Of a DNA stretch of 64,000 nucleotides, positions 56,354 to 64,000 are shown one piece after another. Where the stretch lies: assembly GCF_000751775.1 (NCBI RefSeq), contig NZ_CCRF01000083.1, positions 19,365-83,364 on the forward strand. Direction: 5' to 3'. The first letter of the stretch is position 1. Each line of letters begins with the position of its first letter. Position numbers and translations under genes: made by a program. Below the pieces are notes generated by a model. That model worked only from the letters and a program-made list of their open reading frames with translations, did no database searches and was not told the origin of the DNA. The DNA comes from Caldibacillus thermoamylovorans. Lineage in GTDB: Bacteria; Bacillota; Bacilli; Bacillales; Caldibacillaceae.

Positions 56354-58525
56354 TTATTCTTTCACTCTCATCAGTCGTAAACCATTTAGTGCCACCAAAA
56401 GAGTTGCCCCCATATCTGATAGAATTGCAATCCACAGCGTTAACCAGCCGGGAATGACCAATAATAAGGCAATTAATTTAATACCTATTGCAAAGATTAT
56501 ATTTGCTTTAATAATATTTAACGATTTTCGGCTTAGTCTTACCGTAAATGGAAGCTTACTTAAATCGTCTCCCATAAGAGCAACATCTGCCGTTTCCAGT
56601 GCTGTATCCGTTCCAGCTCCCCCCATCGCAATTCCGACAGTTGCAGCCGCTAAAGCAGGAGCATCATTGATACCATCACCAACCATAGCAACGTTTCCAT
56701 ACGCAGATCTTAACTGCTTAATAACAGCTAATTTATCTTGCGGCATCAATTCTGCTTGAGTTTCCGAAACACCTACATACCGACCAATTGCGTTTGCAGT
56801 GCCTTTGTTATCACCTGTAAGCATAACCGTCTTTTTAATTCCAAGTTGATGCAGTTTTTGAATGGTATTTTTACTAGATTCACGTACTTCATCAGCTACC
56901 GCAATTAAGGCAAGTATTCCTTTTTCTGTACCAAAAATCATCACTGTTTTCCCTTCGTTTTGAAGATTGGTTATTCTATCTTCTAAGCTGTTATCAAAAT
57001 TCGCATTTGGTACTTCCTTAAAAAGCTTTAGGTTACCTACATAATAAGTTGTTCCTTCTACAGTACCCTTAATCCCTTTACCTGTAATTGTGGTGAAATC
57101 CTTCACGATTACATTAGAATAAGTAACATTCATTTCTTCTGCTTTTCGAATAATGGCAGAAGCAAGCGGATGCTGAGAACGATATTCTAACGCAGTAATG
57201 ATGGATAACAGCTTATTTTCATTGATTTGATCGTTCAGCACATAAAAATCAGTAACTACTGGAACACCCTTTGTTAATGTACCTGTTTTATCAAATGCAA
57301 TGGCCTTTACAGTACCCATTTGTTCTAAGTAAATACCACCTTTAATAAGAACACCTTTTTTCGCAGCATTTCCGATTGCTGAAACGATTGAAATTGGCGT
57401 AGATATAACCAATGCACAAGGGCAGCCAACAACTAAAACTGATAATCCTTGATAAACCCATGTTCCCCAATCTCCATCAAAAAACAAAGGAGGTATGATC
57501 GCAACTAATCCGGCAATGACCATTATAATGGGCGTGTAATATTTAGCGAATGTGTCAACAAAGGCTTGTGCCGGAGCGCGTTCACCTTGTGCTTCCTCAA
57601 CAAGATGAATAATTTTTGAAATCGTTGCATCCTCTACAAGTTTCGTAATTTTTACTTCAAGTAATCCTTCTCCATTAATCGTTCCTGCAAATACTTCATC
57701 ATCAACGGTTTTAGAAACCGGTACGGACTCTCCTGTAATTGCTGCTTGGTTTACTGAAGAAGTACCGCTAATGACAATTCCATCCATCGCGATTTTTTGA
57801 CCGGGCTTAACAATCATTATATCTCCAACCAAAATATGATCCACAGAGACCGTCATTTCTTGTCCATTTCGCCTAATAAGTGCTTCTTTTGGGGCAATAT
57901 CCATTAATGATCGAATGGATTGTCTGGCTTTATCCATTGAATATCGCTCCATGGCTTCACTTATGGCAAAAAGAATAACAACAATCGACGCTTCTGCCCA
58001 TTCTCCTATAAAAGCAGCACCAATAATAGCAACCGTCATCAATGTTCTCATATCAAAATCAAGTTTGAACAAATTTTGAAAACCTGTTTTAAAAAGTGAA
58101 TGCCCTCCGATGACAATCGATGCGATAAATAGCACTGAAGTAATTAGGTTTTCTTCCCCATTGATAAACTGAGAAAGATATCCAAAAACAATTAGCAATG
58201 AAGCATATAAAAGTGTACTGTGTTTTTGATAGAATGGAATTTTCGCCTCTTTCGTCACCTCTTTATCTATTTGATTCACTGTTGACGATGGCGCTTCTGA
58301 CTTGTCCGGAAATACTTTAAGATTTTCAAAGGCACCTGCCTTTTCCAATTCCTCCACTGTTGTTTCACCGTAAACAGTAATTTTCGAGGTGCCAAAATTC
58401 ACTTTTGCATCCTGTACTCCCGGTAGCTTCTTAACATTTTTCTCAAACTTTCCGGCACAATTTGCACAGGAAAATCCCTCAACCCGATAAACATTTTTAT
58501 TTTCAGAAATAGTTGCTTCACTCAA
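56354..58525 (-). CDS. cadA: Cadmium/zinc-type P1B ATPase CadA
   Basis: 723-aa metal exporter of the Zn/Cd/Pb type. One N-terminal domain with [16 protein letters not shown], membrane site CPC ([11 protein letters not shown]), [18 protein letters not shown] and [13 protein letters not shown]. Start at TTG 58525 behind AGAGG, overlapping the stop of cadC by 8 bp; ATG 58552 includes the ribosome site. Regulated with cadC. Confidence 0.93.
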   Translation of the reverse strand: MSEATISENKNVYRVEGFSCANCAGKFEKNVKKLPGVQDAKVNFGTSKITVYGETTVEELEKAGAFENLKVFPDKSEAPSSTVNQIDKEVTKEAKIPFYQKHSTLLYASLLIVFGYLSQFINGEENLITSVLFIASIVIGGHSLFKTGFQNLFKLDFDMRTLMTVAIIGAAFIGEWAEASIVVILFAISEAMERYSMDKARQSIRSLMDIAPKEALIRRNGQEMTVSVDHILVGDIMIVKPGQKIAMDGIVISGTSSVNQAAITGESVPVSKTVDDEVFAGTINGEGLLEVKITKLVEDATISKIIHLVEEAQGERAPAQAFVDTFAKYYTPIIMVIAGLVAIIPPLFFDGDWGTWVYQGLSVLVVGCPCALVISTPISIVSAIGNAAKKGVLIKGGIYLEQMGTVKAIAFDKTGTLTKGVPVVTDFYVLNDQINENKLLSIITALEYRSQHPLASAIIRKAEEMNVTYSNVIVKDFTTITGKGIKGTVEGTTYYVGNLKLFKEVPNANFDNSLEDRITNLQNEGKTVMIFGTEKGILALIAVADEVRESSKNTIQKLHQLGIKKTVMLTGDNKGTANAIGRYVGVSETQAELMPQDKLAVIKQLRSAYGNVAMVGDGINDAPALAAATVGIAMGGAGTDTALETADVALMGDDLSKLPFTVRLSRKSLNIIKANIIFAIGIKLIALLLVIPGWLTLWIAILSDMGATLLVALNGLRLMRVKE

Positions 58526-58883
58526 TTTCCCTAACCTCTTTCTGATGAGCAAATGCTAAATGGATTAAATTCTTCACATGTTCATCATCTATAGAATAAA
58601 ATACTAACTTCCCCTCTTTACGATATTTCGCTATACCTAAATTCTTTAATAGCCTTAAATGATGAGAAGCTGTGGCAATTGTAGAACCAGTAATATTGGC
58701 TACATCACACACACATAATTCATCCTCAACTGACAAAGCATAAGCAATCTTAATTCTTGTATCGTCAGACAATGCCTTGAAAATTTTAGCAACATCTGTA
58801 GAATTTTGTTCAGCTAAGCTCGTTTTCACCCTGTTTACTTTTTCCTCATTTATACACGTTATTTCACAAATATCATTATTCAT
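58518..58883 (-). CDS. cadC: ArsR-family metal sensor CadC
   Basis: 121-aa winged-helix repressor released by Cd, Pb or Zn. It has the CadC ligand set: N-terminal CEITC and, in the recognition helix region, ELCVCDVA; helix [20 protein letters not shown] follows. The start ATG 58883 follows GGGGAG. It overlaps cadA; operator sites lie upstream at 58903 and 58958. Confidence 0.95.
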   Translation of the reverse strand: MNNDICEITCINEEKVNRVKTSLAEQNSTDVAKIFKALSDDTRIKIAYALSVEDELCVCDVANITGSTIATASHHLRLLKNLGIAKYRKEGKLVFYSIDDEHVKNLIHLAFAHQKEVREIE

Positions 58884-58902
58884 ATTTTTTCTCCCCTGTC
58901 AT

Positions 58903-58973
58903 TCAAATGATGATTTGACTATTATATTAATTATTATATGCTCTCATATTCAAACGGTCAAACAATCATTTGA
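58903..58973 (-). promoter_or_regulatory. cadC promoter with two operator palindromes
   Basis: Minus-strand promoter: TTGACC (58961-58956), exact 17 bp, TATAAT (58938-58933). Palindrome TCAAACAATCATTTGA (58958-58973) overlaps the -35; TCAAATGATGATTTGA (58903-58918) lies past the start point. Both fit ArsR/CadC operators (TCAAAT-N4-ATTTGA). Confidence 0.8.
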
Positions 58974-59078
58974 ATATATATTTCTATTGATTATTTTTTG
59001 ATACATATAAAACTTCTAACTGTAGTGGTATCGAACAAAATTTACGATTAATTCCTTTCCTACCACATATTTTTCACC

Positions 59079-59498
59079 TTAATCACCTTTTTCAGCAAAA
59101 CGCTTAATCCGCTCCCCAATTTCGTCCCGTACCCGCTGAAATACTGCCCATTTTTCTTCATCTGTCCCTTCCGCTTTTGCCGGGTCATCAAAGCCCCAAT
59201 GCTCTCTTTTTACATGTGGTGGCGTAACCGGACATTTATCCCGAGCATCCCCGCAAAGAGTCACAACTAAGTCTGCATGATTTAAAATCTCAGCATCAAT
59301 AATTTCCGATGCTTGATTAGAAATATCAATTCCGACTTCTTTCATTGCTTTCACTGCATTTGGATTTAATCCATGTGCTTCAATTCCTGCACTATAAACA
59401 TTCCACTCTTTACCTAGATATTTTTTTGCCCACCCCTCTGCCATTTGGCTGCGGCAGGAATTACCAGTACACAAAAAATAGATTGTTTTTTTAGACAA
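59079..59498 (-). CDS. arsC: Arsenate reductase ArsC, thioredoxin-linked
   Basis: 139-aa low-molecular-weight-phosphatase fold enzyme that reduces arsenate to arsenite. P-loop CTGNSCRSQ with nucleophile Cys10; the redox pair lies in [17 protein letters not shown] 59498 start behind AAGGAGAT. No arsR or arsB is next to it, so an arsenite exporter must be elsewhere. Electrons would come from thioredoxin and TrxB. Confidence 0.95.
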   Translation of the reverse strand: MSKKTIYFLCTGNSCRSQMAEGWAKKYLGKEWNVYSAGIEAHGLNPNAVKAMKEVGIDISNQASEIIDAEILNHADLVVTLCGDARDKCPVTPPHVKREHWGFDDPAKAEGTDEEKWAVFQRVRDEIGERIKRFAEKGD

Positions 59499-59639
59499 AC
59501 CAGTTCATCTCCTTTTTTATTAAATTTGTTAATTTTAAGCATTTTTATTCTCTACAGATAAGAAGGTTAGTAGTCAAAATTTAGCAGCCTAGTGTCAACG
59601 GTTCAGTTTCCTTACCTGAGCGGTACCCGGACCCAACTA

Positions 59640-59890
59640 GCAACAGTAGAATCCCTGAATTCACCAGTAACACCCCGTAATCAACAGTAAAAAAAGAATA
59701 TTCAACAGCACTCGGATATGAATTCAACAATAAAATTGGAATATTCACCAGTAACACCCCGTAATCAACAGTAAAAAAAGGGAAATTCAACAGTACTCGG
59801 ACATGAATTCAACAGTAAAATTGAAAAATTCAACAATAACCCCTGCGAATTCACCAGTAGACTACGAGAAATCAACAGTCCCCCCATTAA
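59640..59890. repeat. Degenerate 21-bp repeat with ATTCAACAGTAA core
   Basis: About ten variants of ATTCAACAGTAAAA or ATTCACCAGTAACA spaced by about 21 bp; CACCAGTAACACCCCGTAAT occurs at 59662 and 59746. The only open frame across it is repeat-derived. 59891-60025 holds a weak hairpin (59933-59962) and nothing else. Confidence 0.75.
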
Positions 59891-60025
59891 TTCCACTGCG
59901 CAACACCAGAAGAAGCTTCGATAGATTAAGAAAGGAATGACAATTTTTTAAATGCCATTCCTCCAGATAAATATTTTGTTCCTTTTACCTGTCATTCCGA
60001 GTCATTATGGTCAGATTCCGCCCAA

Positions 60026-61222
60026 TCAACCTACGTCTTGTTCCCACCTATTTTCATTGCCAAATGTAATAATGCCCAGTTCGTGGTGTTCTCCCTCGTA
60101 TAATGCCCTGGAGACAAAGCGGTTTTCCCCATTATCATCTATTACTTCCAGCCGGCAAAACGCCCGGTTCTTCTGTAACGCTTCATAATATTGTTGCTCA
60201 TTTTGAACAGGAATCCCGTTTACCGTCTTGATTACTTCACCGATCTTCAACTTCATTTTTTCAGCTGCCGTCCCCGGAATAATATCCAAAATCACAATTC
60301 CGGAATGGTTTTTCGAAAAATAGTAAGTCTGCCCGCTATCCTGATAATAATGAACCATTGAAATCAGCAGGCGACCGATTAAGGCAATGCCCATCGCCAC
60401 AATTACTGCCGGTTCAAACCAAAATCCTGCCGCTCCAATCAGGGTAACTAAAACTCCCAACCAAATCACTTGCTTTCCCTGCCCTTTAATTCCCAGACTC
60501 GGATGAACACTGCGAATTTGGCTACCAAACCCGATCCAGTACGGGATAAACAGGAAATTAAAAGTCGACTGACCAATAGGAACAACCGGCCAAAAGTCAA
60601 ACGGTACGGAAAGTGCATCAGCAGGGATTAAAAATAACAGCGGAACCATCCATAATCGTTTTGACTCATGGACACCCATGTTCATTCCCCTTTTGCTGCG
60701 TATCAATTTCGGCGATGTGTGTTGACTGGCATTTTTGAATACGAGCAACCCTTCCGCCAGTAATAACAACCCCGTTAAAAAGGCTGCCCCCGGAATGATT
60801 GCTGTATCCATTTGTGCAAAGAGGTTTTGAAAAATAGGAACTTCAATTTGATACATAGTAATAAGCATGATTAAGAAAAAGCCGGTCCCCATCGTATATG
60901 CCGGGGAAAGCAAACCCGGTTTTAAGATGATGGAAAATAAAATCGTAACAGCTGATACGGTCAAAACAAATGCCAGCGGGATGATATTCCCAATTAGTAA
61001 AGTAATGATGGAAAAAATAAGCCCGCAAATAAGTCCTTTCCCAAAATACATACGCGTCTCAAACCAACCATCTTGGATACGTATATGAAAATTCCTTCGT
61101 TCTCTTTTTACCCGTATATAGCCAAGATAAACAGCATAAAGGATTCCAAGATAAAGTAACGGGTCTAAGAAGAATTTTCCAATCCCTTTTCCAATTTCAA
61201 GCAACCACTCCAAGCCCGACAC
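60026..61222 (-). CDS. minJ: Polytopic PDZ protein MinJ
   Basis: 398-aa division-site protein that in B. subtilis bridges DivIVA and MinD. About eight N-terminal membrane spans, then a cytosolic PDZ domain (residues about 300-385: GIVILDIIPGTAAEKMKLKI, GEVIKTVNGIPVQN). GTG 61222 is used; a TTG at 61213 with GGGGGG upstream is equally possible. In B. subtilis it lies between csbA-uvrBA and ctpB, as here after the accessory block. swrA is absent between minJ and ctpB. Confidence 0.88.
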   Translation of the reverse strand: MSGLEWLLEIGKGIGKFFLDPLLYLGILYAVYLGYIRVKRERRNFHIRIQDGWFETRMYFGKGLICGLIFSIITLLIGNIIPLAFVLTVSAVTILFSIILKPGLLSPAYTMGTGFFLIMLITMYQIEVPIFQNLFAQMDTAIIPGAAFLTGLLLLAEGLLVFKNASQHTSPKLIRSKRGMNMGVHESKRLWMVPLLFLIPADALSVPFDFWPVVPIGQSTFNFLFIPYWIGFGSQIRSVHPSLGIKGQGKQVIWLGVLVTLIGAAGFWFEPAVIVAMGIALIGRLLISMVHYYQDSGQTYYFSKNHSGIVILDIIPGTAAEKMKLKIGEVIKTVNGIPVQNEQQYYEALQKNRAFCRLEVIDDNGENRFVSRALYEGEHHELGIITFGNENRWEQDVG

Positions 61223-61384
61223 CCCCCGAGATTTTTATTTTAAATCGATAGGATCATTTAATAGGTTATTATCTACTATTTTAGCAAATATGGATAAAAA
61301 AACCTATCTATTATTTAATTTTAGATTGAATATCAAAAAACGTTTCAAACAGCTTAACTATTAAATGGATTAAGAATAACAAGA

Positions 61385-61411
61385 AAGGACTACACAAAGA
61401 GTGCAGTCCTT
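61385..61411 (-). terminator. Terminator after ctpB
   Basis: AAGGACT/AGTCCTT stem with further inner pairs; TTTCTTGTT follows on the minus strand. Confidence 0.75.
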
Positions 61412-61416
61412 AAACA

Positions 61417-62856
61417 TTAATGTTGATACTGAAAATATCGCAGGGCCATTTGCAACTGGCGGTCATTTTCTTTTTTTCTTTTTGCTTCAGCTACTTTCTT
61501 TTCCATCTTCCTAACTGTTTTCTCATTAATGATACCCGTATCCGGCAAGTTATGTTCTCTTTGGAATCGTTTCACAGCTGTTTCCGTTGTTTCACTATAG
61601 TAGCCATCTACCCGCCCCGGTTCATAACCCAGGCTTTTCAATATCAACTGAGCATTCTTGACCTGCCCATTATTCATATCTTTACTTAGTGGCTGATCAA
61701 TTTGTAATGGGTGGACATGGTACAAATCCGGCTGAACAACATAAATATCCGGTTTAATTCCTCGTCCGTGAATCCAGTTCCCATCCGGTGTCAACCATTT
61801 ATACATCGTTAATTTTATATAGCTCTTATCCCCTAAATCGACTTGTTGTTGAACCGTCCCTTTTCCGAATGTCGTCTCGCCAATGGTCGGATAACCGCCT
61901 GCCTCCTTCAATGCGGCTGCTAAAATTTCTGAGGCCGATGCGCTTCCTTTATCGGTTAAAACCGCGATGGGATAAGGTTTCTTTTCTGCTAATTTCGAAA
62001 AATATTGTTCTTGCCCTTGATCTCTTCCCTCAATTTGAAACATCGGTTTTTCTTTTGGCACCAACTCTCCGGCAATTTTCTTTACACTTTGCAAAAGACC
62101 ACCCGGATTGCCGCGGACATCAATAATTAACCCATCTATTTTTTCTTTTTCCAAAGTATTTAACCGGCTTAAAAAATCTTCGCCTGTCTCTTCCGCAAAT
62201 GAAGTGATCGTAATATATCCAATTTTCTTTTCTTCCTGTTCAATAATTTCAGAAAAAACTGTTTCAATTGGGATTTTATCTCTTATTACTTCAATCGAAA
62301 TCGGTTCACTTAAACCTTCACGTAATATTTGCAATGATACCGTCGTTCCTTTTTTGCCGCGTACTTTAGATGTTACTTCATATAAATCTTGACCCTTAAC
62401 ATCTTGTCCGTCAACGGCAACAATCTCATCAAAAGGTTTCAGACCCGCTTTTTCTGCCGGAGAATTTTTAAATGGGGATACAATAATGACCTTGCCGTCA
62501 ACTTCACTCATTTCAGCACCAATTCCTTCAAAAGAAGAGTCTAAAGATCGGTTAAATTCTTTTGCTTTTTCCTCATTCATATAAACCGAATAAGGGTCAC
62601 CCAAAGTGGCCAGCATTCCTTCTACCGCCCCTTCAACAAGATGTTCTGGATCTACGTTTTCAATATACCCTTTCGTTATCAGCTCATAAGCCTGTTCTAT
62701 TTTTGAGAATTCATTTGGCAAATGACGATATTCTGTCTTTCTTATCTCTGTTTTGTCATCTGAAAATATTTGTATACTTGTGTAAGTTGCTAATGATGAA
62801 AAGATTATTGCAAAGGTCACCAAAATTGCCACGTGGGTTTTTCGCAAATCTGTCAC
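61417..62856 (-). CDS. ctpB: Carboxy-terminal processing protease CtpB (S41)
   Basis: 479-aa secreted serine protease, in Bacillus a signalling protease of sporulation. One N-terminal anchor (AILVTFAIIFSSLATYTSIQ), PDZ domain (about 95-180: IIVSPFKNSPAEKAGLKPFD), catalytic Ser in DKGSASASEI with the Lys in GETTFGKGTV, and a C-terminal peptidoglycan-binding domain (LKSLGYEPGRVDGYYSET). 479 aa, matching CtpB. ftsEX, its usual neighbours, are not on the right here. Confidence 0.94.
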   Translation of the reverse strand: MTDLRKTHVAILVTFAIIFSSLATYTSIQIFSDDKTEIRKTEYRHLPNEFSKIEQAYELITKGYIENVDPEHLVEGAVEGMLATLGDPYSVYMNEEKAKEFNRSLDSSFEGIGAEMSEVDGKVIIVSPFKNSPAEKAGLKPFDEIVAVDGQDVKGQDLYEVTSKVRGKKGTTVSLQILREGLSEPISIEVIRDKIPIETVFSEIIEQEEKKIGYITITSFAEETGEDFLSRLNTLEKEKIDGLIIDVRGNPGGLLQSVKKIAGELVPKEKPMFQIEGRDQGQEQYFSKLAEKKPYPIAVLTDKGSASASEILAAALKEAGGYPTIGETTFGKGTVQQQVDLGDKSYIKLTMYKWLTPDGNWIHGRGIKPDIYVVQPDLYHVHPLQIDQPLSKDMNNGQVKNAQLILKSLGYEPGRVDGYYSETTETAVKRFQREHNLPDTGIINEKTVRKMEKKVAEAKRKKENDRQLQMALRYFQYQH

Positions 62857-63075
62857 TCCTTGCCATTAAATGTCATTCATTCAAATATATGAGTTTAGCG
62901 GACAAGTTATGAACTAGATTTTTATCCCTTATAAGAAGTTGGTAGCGGTACTCCATGGCTTTTAATAAATGTTGTGTAGGTCTATTCATTTAGGTTTTGT
63001 ACATCGGTCCCTGTGTTTTTTCATCCTATATCCGGTGTCTTTTCATCTTTATTCATAAACGTTTAATAATAAAAA
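62857..63075. other. Divergent intergenic DNA
   Basis: Between the ctpB start and the yeeN promoter. No gene or clear regulatory motif recognised. Confidence 0.5.
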
Positions 63076-63105
63076 TTCACTACTTGCTTTATTTTGTTGT
63101 ATAAT
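63076..63105 (+). promoter_or_regulatory. Putative promoter of yeeN
   Basis: TTCACT (63076-63081), 18 bp, TATAAT (63100-63105), followed by a leader of about 110 nt. Confidence 0.55.
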
Positions 63106-63219
63106 ATTGAGGTGAAATTTTGTACAATCTGTAGAAAAGACGATTTTCCGCAGTACATACATTACCGTATATTTCTTACTAAAATATATCTATTCTATAT
63201 GGAGAAAGGCGTGTGTCCA

Positions 63220-63939
63220 ATGGGTCGTAAATGGAATAACATCAAAGAAAAGAAAGCACAAAAAGATAAAAATACAAGCCGGATTTATGCGAAATTCGGT
63301 ACGGAAATTTTTGTTGCCGCAAAAAAAGGGGAGCCGGATCCGGAATTAAACCAAGCGTTGAAATTTGTCATTGAACGGGCAAAAACGTATAATGTTCCGC
63401 GTCATATCATTGATCGGGCGATTGAAAAGGCAAAAGGGGGTTCGGATGAGCATTATGATGAACTCCGCTATGAAGGTTTCGGTCCAAACGGTTCGATGAT
63501 TATTGTGGATGCCTTAACCAATAATGTCAACCGGACTGCAGCAGATGTCCGTGCCGCATTTGGTAAAAACGGTGGAAATATGGGGGTTACCGGTTCTGTA
63601 ACGTATATGTTTGATGCGACTGCAGTGTTTATGTTTGAAGGAAAAACCTCCGATGAAGTGCTTGAAATTTTACTGGAAGCGGACATTGATGTTCGTGATA
63701 TTTTGGAAGAAGAAGACAGTGTGATTGTTTATGCTGAACCGGAACAGTTTCATGCAGTTCAACAAGCATTGAAAAACGCAGGAATTACCGAATTCTCCGT
63801 TGCGGAAATCACAATGCTCCCACAGACAGAAATCACATTAAGTGGTGAAGCAAAAGCCCAATTTGAAAAGTTAATTGATGCGTTAGAAGATTTGGATGAT
63901 GTTCAACAAGTTTATCATAATGTTAATTTGGATGATTAA
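63220..63939 (+). CDS. yeeN: YebC/PmpR-family protein YeeN
   Basis: 239-aa member of the YebC family, known both as putative transcriptional regulators and, more recently, as factors that help ribosomes at proline stretches. Start [18 protein letters not shown] and [20 protein letters not shown] are diagnostic. ATG 63220 matches the B. subtilis start; GGAGAAAGG lies upstream and includes a further in-phase ATG (63199). The long frame from 63094 is not supported. Confidence 0.93.
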   Translation: MGRKWNNIKEKKAQKDKNTSRIYAKFGTEIFVAAKKGEPDPELNQALKFVIERAKTYNVPRHIIDRAIEKAKGGSDEHYDELRYEGFGPNGSMIIVDALTNNVNRTAADVRAAFGKNGGNMGVTGSVTYMFDATAVFMFEGKTSDEVLEILLEADIDVRDILEEEDSVIVYAEPEQFHAVQQALKNAGITEFSVAEITMLPQTEITLSGEAKAQFEKLIDALEDLDDVQQVYHNVNLDD

Positions 63940-63950
63940 TGAATGGAGAA

Positions 63951-63996
63951 AGGCCGATTTTGGTTTCAATCAAGTGACCGGAATCGGCTTTTTTTA
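63951..63996 (+). terminator. Terminator after yeeN
   Basis: GCCGATT (63953-63959) pairs with AATCGGC (63982-63988), then seven T. Confidence 0.88.
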
Positions 63997-64000
63997 AAAG

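Noticed and set aside
55178..56759. Long open frames (up to 343 codons) on both strands in the 52-bp repeat
   Set aside because: They arise because the repeat unit contains few stop codons; the predicted peptides just repeat the unit and run into cadA antisense.
63094..63219. Longer yeeN start
   Set aside because: Residues before MGRKWNN are unlike the family and overlap the promoter's transcribed leader.

Overview
The window is chromosomal DNA of a low-GC Bacillaceae bacterium. This rests on gene order and protein similarity: cggR-gapA, rpoN/sigL, clpP under a CtsR box, yvcI-rapZ-yvcK-whiA-crh, trxB, hprK-lgt-yvoD-ppaX-yvoF, yknWXYZ, csbA-uvrB-uvrA and minJ-ctpB all follow the Bacillus subtilis pattern. 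A thermotolerant Caldibacillus-like relative is plausible, but that is inference.

Layout. 1-27 kb is mostly core genome: the glycolytic repressor/enzyme pair, sigma-54, one tRNA-Arg(CCG), ClpP, the Crh/WhiA/YvcK/RapZ and HPrK/PpaX carbon-control and cell-envelope genes, the yknWXYZ exporter and excinuclease UvrAB. 27-28.5 kb holds a cluster of DnaA boxes and a formate/nitrite-type channel gene behind a Rex/Fnr-like palindrome. 29-31.5 kb is decayed DNA: a detached two-repeat CRISPR fragment, a pseudogene with two in-frame stops and a wrecked secreted protease. 31.7-43.2 kb is a complete type I-C CRISPR-Cas locus: cas3, cas5c, cas8c, cas7, cas4, cas1 and cas2, a 32-repeat array after cas2 and an 11-repeat array of a slightly different repeat before cas3. 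43-60 kb is accessory: MMPL/MarR exporter, csoR-copZ-copA copper export, oligoendopeptidase F, a glyoxalase-fold dioxygenase, a 25-copy 52-bp minisatellite, cadC-cadA metal efflux and a lone arsC. 60-64 kb returns to core genes (minJ, ctpB, yeeN). In B. subtilis csbA and minJ are near neighbours, so roughly 27-60 kb looks like an accessory block placed between them.

Most notable observation. The 327-bp gap between cas3 and cas5 encodes, on the opposite strand, a candidate small CRISPR-like RNA (about 39601-39690). It has its own TATAAT promoter and a degenerate I-C repeat that keeps a 9-bp stem and a near-perfect 11-nt 5' handle. Its pseudo-spacer matches 16 of 16 first nucleotides of a site with a correct TTC PAM, about 80 bp away, immediately upstream of the putative cas5-operon promoter. 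This is the architecture expected of a Cascade-guided autoregulatory RNA (CreR/CreA-like), here in a type I-C system. No toxin gene was found next to it.

How the genes work together. The left part links carbon-flux sensing (CggR, Crh, HPrK, PpaX) with envelope control (YvcK, RapZ, WhiA, Lgt). The middle is adaptive immunity with possible self-regulation. The right part is metal and drug resistance.
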